Source of the DNA: TMED23 sp964643045
Lineage (GTDB): Bacteria > Pseudomonadota > Alphaproteobacteria > Rhodospirillales > UBA2165
Direction of reading: 5' to 3'
Assembly (NCBI GenBank): GCA_964643045.1
Contig: CAZXSC010000102.1
Location: 1 to 10,369, forward strand
Length of the DNA: 10,369 bases
The translations under genes were made by a program, and so were the position numbers. Positions 7,387 to 10,369 of this stretch are shown piece by piece. The notes below the pieces were generated by a model that was given only the letters and a program-made list of their open reading frames with translations, made no database searches and was not told the DNA's origin. Positions within the stretch are counted from its first letter, which is position 1, and the number at the start of each line of letters is the position of its first letter.

Positions 7387-7839
7387 ATGGCGCGTATGGA
7401 AAATGAAAATCAATATGATCACTCTTTCAAAGCTATTCACGATGATGAAATTCCCTGGGAAGATGGCACAGAAAACAATATTCTCACGTTACCCAAGGGG
7501 GTTCAAGTGAAGGTTTTTGCCAAAGATGAGGCGATGATGAGGGTTGACATGAAAGTGAAATTTCCACCTGGTTATGTTGAACCTTCCCACAGCCACAAGA
7601 GTTGGCACTCAATATGCGTATTGAAGGGTCGAATGTGTGTTGCCGGAAAAGATTTGCGGCCAGGTGACTACGTCTTTGGTTGGGATCATCTCCACGGGCC
7701 TTATGAGTATCCAGATGGTTGCGAGGTTTTTGTCGTTTTTATGGGAGAAGGAACCGAACATGAATGGGATAAAGCTGCACATGAAGCCCATGAGAAAGTC
7801 TGGGAGGCTGAGTTTGATCGTACAGAAAATGAAGCCTAG
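7387..7839 (+). CDS. Small single-domain cupin protein
   Basis: This is a 150-residue cupin barrel protein, probably metal binding. Cupin motif 1 is PGYVEPSHSHKSWH (residues 61-74), with His68, His70 and His74 as likely ligands, followed by the glycine of LKGRM. Motif 2 runs from RPGDY (91-95) to the DHLHGP segment (100-105), where His103 is the probable fourth ligand. A His/Glu-rich tail follows (TEHEWDKAAHEAHE). An ATG at 7375 would add four codons. I prefer 7387 because GGAG (7377-7380) lies six bases before it, whereas 7375 has no ribosome binding site. No signal peptide is seen. The enzymatic or sensing role is unknown; such proteins are often described as ChrR-like or sugar-isomerase-like cupins. 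Confidence 0.85.
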   Translation: MARMENENQYDHSFKAIHDDEIPWEDGTENNILTLPKGVQVKVFAKDEAMMRVDMKVKFPPGYVEPSHSHKSWHSICVLKGRMCVAGKDLRPGDYVFGWDHLHGPYEYPDGCEVFVVFMGEGTEHEWDKAAHEAHEKVWEAEFDRTENEA

Positions 7840-7849
7840 ATAGTGAGAA

Positions 7850-8053
7850 TTAAAATGTCATGGGCGGGGTTCTCGGAAGGCAGTCTTTCAGTAAGGTAAT
7901 AGCAAGAAGAGTTTTGTTATTACCTATAGGACGAACGATGCGGTCATTGATCAAATCATAAAAGACTTTTTGTGGATCATTTAGGCCGTAAATCCGGCGG
8001 TTAGGGTCAACAAAGCTATCAATTATTTGGTGCATTTTGACGGGTTCTGTCAT
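7850..8053 (-). CDS. Hypothetical protein, 67 residues
   Basis: This short open frame ends ten bases from the cupin stop on the opposite strand. The product begins MTEPVKMHQIIDSFVDP and contains RRIYGLNDPQKVFYDLIND (residues 19-37), a plausible soluble alpha-helical sequence with mixed charge and no membrane segment. I recognise no family. The ATG has no clear ribosome binding site. The amino-acid composition looks protein-like, and no better frame occupies this interval, so I keep it as a possible gene. A chance open frame remains a real alternative. Confidence 0.45.
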   Translation of the reverse strand: MTEPVKMHQIIDSFVDPNRRIYGLNDPQKVFYDLINDRIVRPIGNNKTLLAITLLKDCLPRTPPMTF

Positions 8054-8258
8054 GAGTACTGTATCATTATTTTTCCAGATACCGTATATTTTTTAATTCA
8101 GACGAATAATTAAGCTTTTTTCTTAATATACTATAATTCGGTTGTGAGGTTTTAGAATCTTGGCTGAAATAACCCCACATTCTCAAAAAAGTCGATCCGT
8201 TAATTTCTTTTAAAGAGGTTAAAACATATAAACTTTGGCAATCACTTTGGAGATTGTT

Positions 8259-8423
8259 ATGACGACTACAACTCAAAGGCGCGATCCAGTAAGTTATGCT
8301 AATATACTACTAAAAGAGACAAAATTTTCTGCTAAAGAAATTTCCGAACTTTGTGGCCTTGATATATATGAAGTTACGGCGTTGAAATTGAAATCAAGAA
8401 CTGCCAAGATACCCCAGCACTAG
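8259..8423 (+). CDS. Mini helix-turn-helix-like protein, copy 1
   Basis: This is a 54-residue protein. Residues 7-50 match the gene at 10221 at 36 of 44 positions. The core SAKEISELCGLDIYEV (22-37) has the spacing of a helix, a turn at Gly31 and a second helix, and the following TALKLKSRT is basic. I infer a small DNA- or RNA-binding or adaptor protein. A TTG at 8235 would lengthen it by eight codons, but the ATG at 8259 has GGAG (8249-8252) six bases upstream and is preferred. Sixteen of the codons that differ between the copies are synonymous, so it is under protein-level selection. It stands alone between the unknown gene at 7850 and the GYD gene. I know no named family for it. Confidence 0.8.
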   Translation: MTTTTQRRDPVSYANILLKETKFSAKEISELCGLDIYEVTALKLKSRTAKIPQH

Positions 8424-8615
8424 TTGTTGGTATGTCGACATTGAGGATTATGGCCCTTAATTTGTAATTCGGTGGTGATGCGAGAGGAAAATATTTTGCT
8501 TATCGGATCTCTATGGAATTGTGTTATGGTGTTTTAGTGGTTTGAAATATAGGTCAAATAGCTTGGTATCAAAAAGATGCAACCAGAATCAACTTAACTA
8601 TTAGGGAGAAGATAA

Positions 8616-8966
8616 ATGGCTAAATATATCTATGTTGGAAGTTACTCTAACGAGGGTGCCGCGGGTCTGCTTGGCGGGGTCGACAACCGTGTGACGGCGG
8701 TAAAATCCCTCTGTGCCAGTGTCGGGGCAAAAATGCTGAGTTTTGAGCTTACTAGGGGCCAATATGATTTTTGTCTTACGGTTCAAGCCCGGTCGTTCGA
8801 TGTTGTTGCTGCAATGCTGTTGAAGGTTAGGGCTTCGGGAGCTCTTGAGGAAGGCGTATTGCTTGAGGTTGTTAATATAAACCAAATTCGCAAAGCTGGA
8901 AAAGGTGTTCAGTATAAACAACCAAAAGAAAAAGTTCAGTCTAATAAACCAAAAGCAAAAAAATAA
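8616..8966 (+). CDS. GYD-domain protein with basic C-terminal tail
   Basis: This 116-residue protein has residues 1-90 fitting the GYD family (PF08734), a ferredoxin-like alpha/beta fold of unknown function. KYIYVGSYSNEGAAGLL (3-19) is the usual opening strand and helix, and GQYD (48-51) stands for the eponymous GYD motif. The family is often seen as stress- or quorum-linked dimeric proteins, but no activity is established. The last 25 residues (from about 92) are Lys/Gln/Pro-rich and probably disordered, which suggests contact with nucleic acid or another acidic partner. GGGAGA (8604-8609) lies six bases before the ATG. A strong terminator follows at 9030-9060. A 190-base spacer separates it from the upstream mini-HTH gene, so it likely has its own promoter. 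Confidence 0.85.
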   Translation: MAKYIYVGSYSNEGAAGLLGGVDNRVTAVKSLCASVGAKMLSFELTRGQYDFCLTVQARSFDVVAAMLLKVRASGALEEGVLLEVVNINQIRKAGKGVQYKQPKEKVQSNKPKAKK

Positions 8967-8973
8967 TTAAATT

Positions 8974-9105
8974 ATGAGTATAAGACTGGGCGATGCGCAA
9001 ACGATCCAGAGTCACTTGCGTGAAGAATGGCTCGGGAGGCGGCGGACGCCGAGCTTTTTTACAATCACACATGTGGCTGAGGTTTTTGAACCAGGATTGA
9101 CTTAG
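8974..9105 (+). pseudogene. 43-codon open frame, possible peroxiredoxin remnant
   Basis: The frame opens seven bases after the GYD stop with MSIRLGD, the usual start of 1-Cys peroxiredoxins (AhpC/TSA, Prx6-like). It then has EEWLG (residues 17-21) and FFTITHVAEVFEP (28-40). These resemble, in order, the HEWLG and FFSHPADFTPVCT segments of that family, but with insertions and no catalytic Cys. An intrinsic terminator lies inside it and there is no ribosome binding site. It may be a decayed fragment of a peroxiredoxin gene or a coincidence. The first seven residues are the only strong match. Confidence 0.22.
9030..9060 (+). terminator. Rho-independent terminator after the GYD gene
   Basis: GCTCGG (9030-9035) pairs with CCGAGC (9049-9054), and six T residues follow at 9055-9060. 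The 13-base interval can extend pairing through an alternative GGCG/CGCC stem. It is GC-rich in an AT-rich setting, lies 63 bases past the GYD stop, and is directional for the plus strand. Confidence 0.85.
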
Positions 9106-9231
9106 CTTAAAAAATATCTGTAATGCATTGAGCCATAATTACCTTTTGATTAATCTGATAATTTAAAAATTTCAGTTAATATAGCCACGATAGTTTAACG
9201 TTTGAGCGGTAATATATTGAAAGGTGATGCA

Positions 9232-9627
9232 ATGCCTGTTCCTATCTTCCACAACTTTACTTCTGCCCCCACTCATGTGGCACCCTTTAGTCATGCTGTA
9301 GAATCTGATGGTTGGGTGCAACTTACAGGACAAATGCCTACCGACCCAGTAGATGAAACAATCCCACTGCCGGTTGGTATTCAGGCACAAACAAGGCGGG
9401 CGATGGATAATCTCATTATTATTTTGAATGAAATGCAAATGGGGCTGGAAAATGTCTTTTCAACGCGTGTGTTTCTGACCAATTTCAAACGTGATTACGA
9501 ACCTATGAACAATATTTATATAACTTACTTTGCGAATGATAAGTTGCCAGCACGCACTTGCGTTGGGGTTACAGATTTGGCTCTTGATGCTTTGGTTGAA
9601 ATAGATATGATAGCTAGACGGTTTTAA
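9232..9627 (+). CDS. RidA/YjgF/YER057c/UK114 family protein
   Basis: This is a 131-residue protein of the trimeric RidA-type family. Members hydrolyse reactive enamines/imines, such as 2-aminoacrylate, made by PLP enzymes, or act in related catabolic steps. Family marks are LTGQMPTDP (residues 31-39), QTRRAMDNL (53-61) and PARTCVGV (106-113), with Arg108 at the position of the imine-binding Arg105 of E. coli RidA, and VEIDMIA (122-128) with conserved Glu123. Enamine/imine deaminase activity is therefore plausible. A TTG at 9202 would add ten codons. I choose the ATG at 9232, which has AAGGTG (9221-9226) at good spacing. The upstream spacer contains a terminator, so it is transcribed separately from the GYD gene. 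Confidence 0.88.
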   Translation: MPVPIFHNFTSAPTHVAPFSHAVESDGWVQLTGQMPTDPVDETIPLPVGIQAQTRRAMDNLIIILNEMQMGLENVFSTRVFLTNFKRDYEPMNNIYITYFANDKLPARTCVGVTDLALDALVEIDMIARRF

Positions 9628-9663
9628 AATTTGTAATCACGAGGCCGCGACTAATTTTCAAAT

Positions 9664-9694
9664 GTGCTACCGAAAATGCGGTGGCACGTAGCAC
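9664..9694 (+). repeat. Stem-loop with two competing right arms
   Basis: GTGCTACCG (9664-9672) pairs with CGGTGGCAC (9679-9687) as a nine-base stem with one G-T wobble and a six-base loop. The first seven bases can instead pair perfectly with GTAGCAC (9688-9694). The two structures exclude each other, as in attenuators. It begins 37 bases after the RidA stop and has no T tract, so it is not a standard terminator. It lies in the 400-base spacer 9628-10028, which otherwise holds the two stem-loops listed next and no convincing gene. Confidence 0.5.
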
Positions 9695-9767
9695 CCAGAA
9701 AATGGAGCTGGCAGAGATAGCCAATTAACACCCACCAGCCTGAGAGTTCACCACACACTAGTACCTC

Positions 9768-9802
9768 AAAAAGAGAACTGGCAGGAATTATACCAGCTCT
9801 CT
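9768..9802 (-). terminator. Stem-loop, intrinsic terminator in minus-strand orientation
   Basis: Bases 9772-9781 (AGAGAACTGG) pair with 9793-9802 (CCAGCTCTCT) around an 11-base loop. On the minus strand the ten-base stem is complete, with one G-U pair, and is followed by TTTT (9771-9768). On the plus strand there is an A-C mismatch and no T tract. This argues for termination of leftward transcription, although no minus-strand gene is evident to its right within the window. Confidence 0.45.
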
Positions 9803-9866
9803 CGTTCCATCTATTTTCTCCCATTTACACTGTTTGACACCAAACCTACTTTAAAACTAAATAGGC

Positions 9867-9892
9867 TCGGCGTTTCAGGCGTCGATTTTTTT
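9867..9892 (+). terminator. Probable Rho-independent terminator
   Basis: TCGGCG (9867-9872) pairs with CGTCGA (9880-9885), with one G-T wobble and a seven-base loop, and seven T residues follow (9886-9892). It lies 240 bases past the RidA stop. It therefore ends either a long RidA 3' untranslated region or an independent RNA from the structured stretch beginning near 9660. It precedes the unit at 10029 by about 140 bases. Confidence 0.65.
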
Positions 9893-10028
9893 GCTTGCGG
9901 GTTGCTCAGGAAGTACCTTTTAGTTTCACCCCCAAATACGCATGGCTGTGTTGAGTTAATACCGCTGGTCCCAAATTCAAATAGGCATATATTCCCCCCA
10001 TCGTTAATTTTTAACTTTGGAGTTCGTA

Positions 10029-10214
10029 ATGAACGCTATTTTGAAACCTGACCTCATTGATGGAGCTGATGAGGAAGTCAACTTTGTGAACGAACCTATT
10101 CCAGCTTTATCAATCCTAACTAAAACAGATCGCTTCTATGCTTGGCTCGATCGTTGGACTCAATCATCTTATGACGCTTGGGAGAAGTCTGGAAGACCTG
10201 AACGGGAATTTTAA
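10029..10214 (+). CDS. Hypothetical protein, 61 residues, paired with mini-HTH gene
   Basis: This small soluble protein has an acidic N-terminal half (DLIDGADEEVNFVNEP, residues 8-23) and an aromatic-rich C-terminal half (FYAWLDRWTQSSYDAWEK, 40-57) that looks like an amphipathic helix. There is no membrane segment and no family I recognise. A TTG at 10017 is possible, but the ATG at 10029 has GGAG (10019-10022) six bases upstream and is preferred. The next gene starts six bases after its stop, so the two are surely co-transcribed and probably translationally coupled. Its leader (ACTTTGGAG before the ATG) resembles that of mini-HTH copy 1. Confidence 0.72.
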   Translation: MNAILKPDLIDGADEEVNFVNEPIPALSILTKTDRFYAWLDRWTQSSYDAWEKSGRPEREF

Positions 10215-10220
10215 TCCGAT

Positions 10221-10369
10221 ATGATGATACATAATCAAAGACGTGACCCAATAGAATATGCAAATGTTTTGCTAAAAGAGACAAAACTTTCTGCAAAAGA
10301 AGTTTCTGATCTCTGCGGCCTTGATATTTACCAAGTCACAGCGATGAAGCTTAAATCAAGAACTGCTAA
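10221..10369 (+). CDS. Mini helix-turn-helix-like protein, copy 2 (3' end outside window)
   Basis: This is a second member of the family seen at 8259-8423. The frame is open from ATG (10221, or the adjacent ATG at 10224) to the window edge, 49 codons plus two bases, without a stop. QRRDPIEYANVLLKETK (residues 6-22) and SAKEVSDLCGLDIYQV (24-39) align with copy 1 without gaps. All replacements are conservative or at surface-type positions (Ile/Val, Glu/Asp, Leu/Met, Phe/Leu, Glu/Gln, Ser/Glu). There is no clear ribosome binding site; coupling to the 61-residue gene six bases upstream would explain that. By comparison with copy 1, few residues are missing. Same inferred role: a small HTH-type binding or adaptor protein. 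Confidence 0.78.
   Translation, partial: MMIHNQRRDPIEYANVLLKETKLSAKEVSDLCGLDIYQVTAMKLKSRTA

Noticed and set aside
8067..8276. 69-codon open frame on the minus strand overlapping the start of mini-HTH copy 1
   Set aside because: It lies in AT-rich spacer, overlaps the selected gene and its ribosome binding site, and shows no protein-like features.
8478..8537. 19-residue hydrophobic frame before the GYD gene
   Set aside because: Length is within chance expectation and there is no sign of conservation.
9740..9745. CTGAGA as in the TPP riboswitch core
   Set aside because: The other conserved TPP elements (ACCC and the GAACCTGAT-type strand) are missing at the required distances.
9651..9824. 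57-codon open frame on the minus strand across the structured spacer
   Set aside because: No ribosome binding site, a stop codon directly before the ATG, Trp/Cys-rich composition unlike the neighbours, and the frame is made largely of the inverted repeats.
9834..9863. TTGACA and TAAATA hexamers 18 bases apart, promoter-like
   Set aside because: The predicted transcription start would fall inside the terminator hairpin at 9867-9892, and the -10 box is a poor match, so I did not list it as a promoter.

Overview
The window looks like a chromosomal accessory stretch of an AT-rich, Gram-negative, probably marine alphaproteobacterium. That placement is inference from the mix of families: a phosphosulfolactate-synthase-like start, two FabG-type dehydrogenases, a COG3618 lactonase-type amidohydrolase, a GST, a GYD-domain protein and a RidA protein. 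Nothing here, such as rRNA, fixes the taxonomy. Gene density is moderate, spacers of 100-400 bases are common, and the genes lie on both strands. I found no tRNA, rRNA, CRISPR array, IS element or phage gene.

Layout. Positions 1-89 (minus) hold the first 29 codons of a ComA-like gene. Positions 388-1802 (minus) are a two-gene unit: a PuuE-like polysaccharide-deacetylase-fold hydrolase and, overlapping its 3' end, a small SAM methyltransferase. Divergent from it, 2007-4576 (plus) is a catabolic cluster of SDR, amidohydrolase and SDR. The arrangement fits oxidation of a cyclic substrate to a lactone, hydrolysis of the lactone, and a further redox step. Next comes a monocistronic gene (4887-6263) for a ZIP-family metal transporter with a complete cyclic-nucleotide-binding domain inserted in its large cytosolic loop. 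A GST (6443-7177, minus) and a cupin (7387-7839, plus) are divergent from each other. A small hypothetical gene (7850-8053, minus) converges on the cupin.

The right third is mostly small genes. It has a 54-residue HTH-like protein (8259-8423), a GYD-domain protein (8616-8966) followed by a good intrinsic terminator (9030-9060), a RidA/YjgF protein (9232-9627), and a 400-base spacer rich in inverted repeats. It ends with a two-gene unit: a 61-residue unknown and a second HTH-like protein cut by the window edge. The two HTH-like proteins are paralogues, with 36 of 44 aligned residues identical and most nucleotide differences synonymous. They are therefore real, selected genes despite their size.

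Most worth following up are the cyclic-nucleotide-binding ZIP transporter fusion, the paralogous mini-HTH family with its coupled 61-residue partner, and the structured spacer between 9660 and 9895. Functions beyond the family level are inference throughout.
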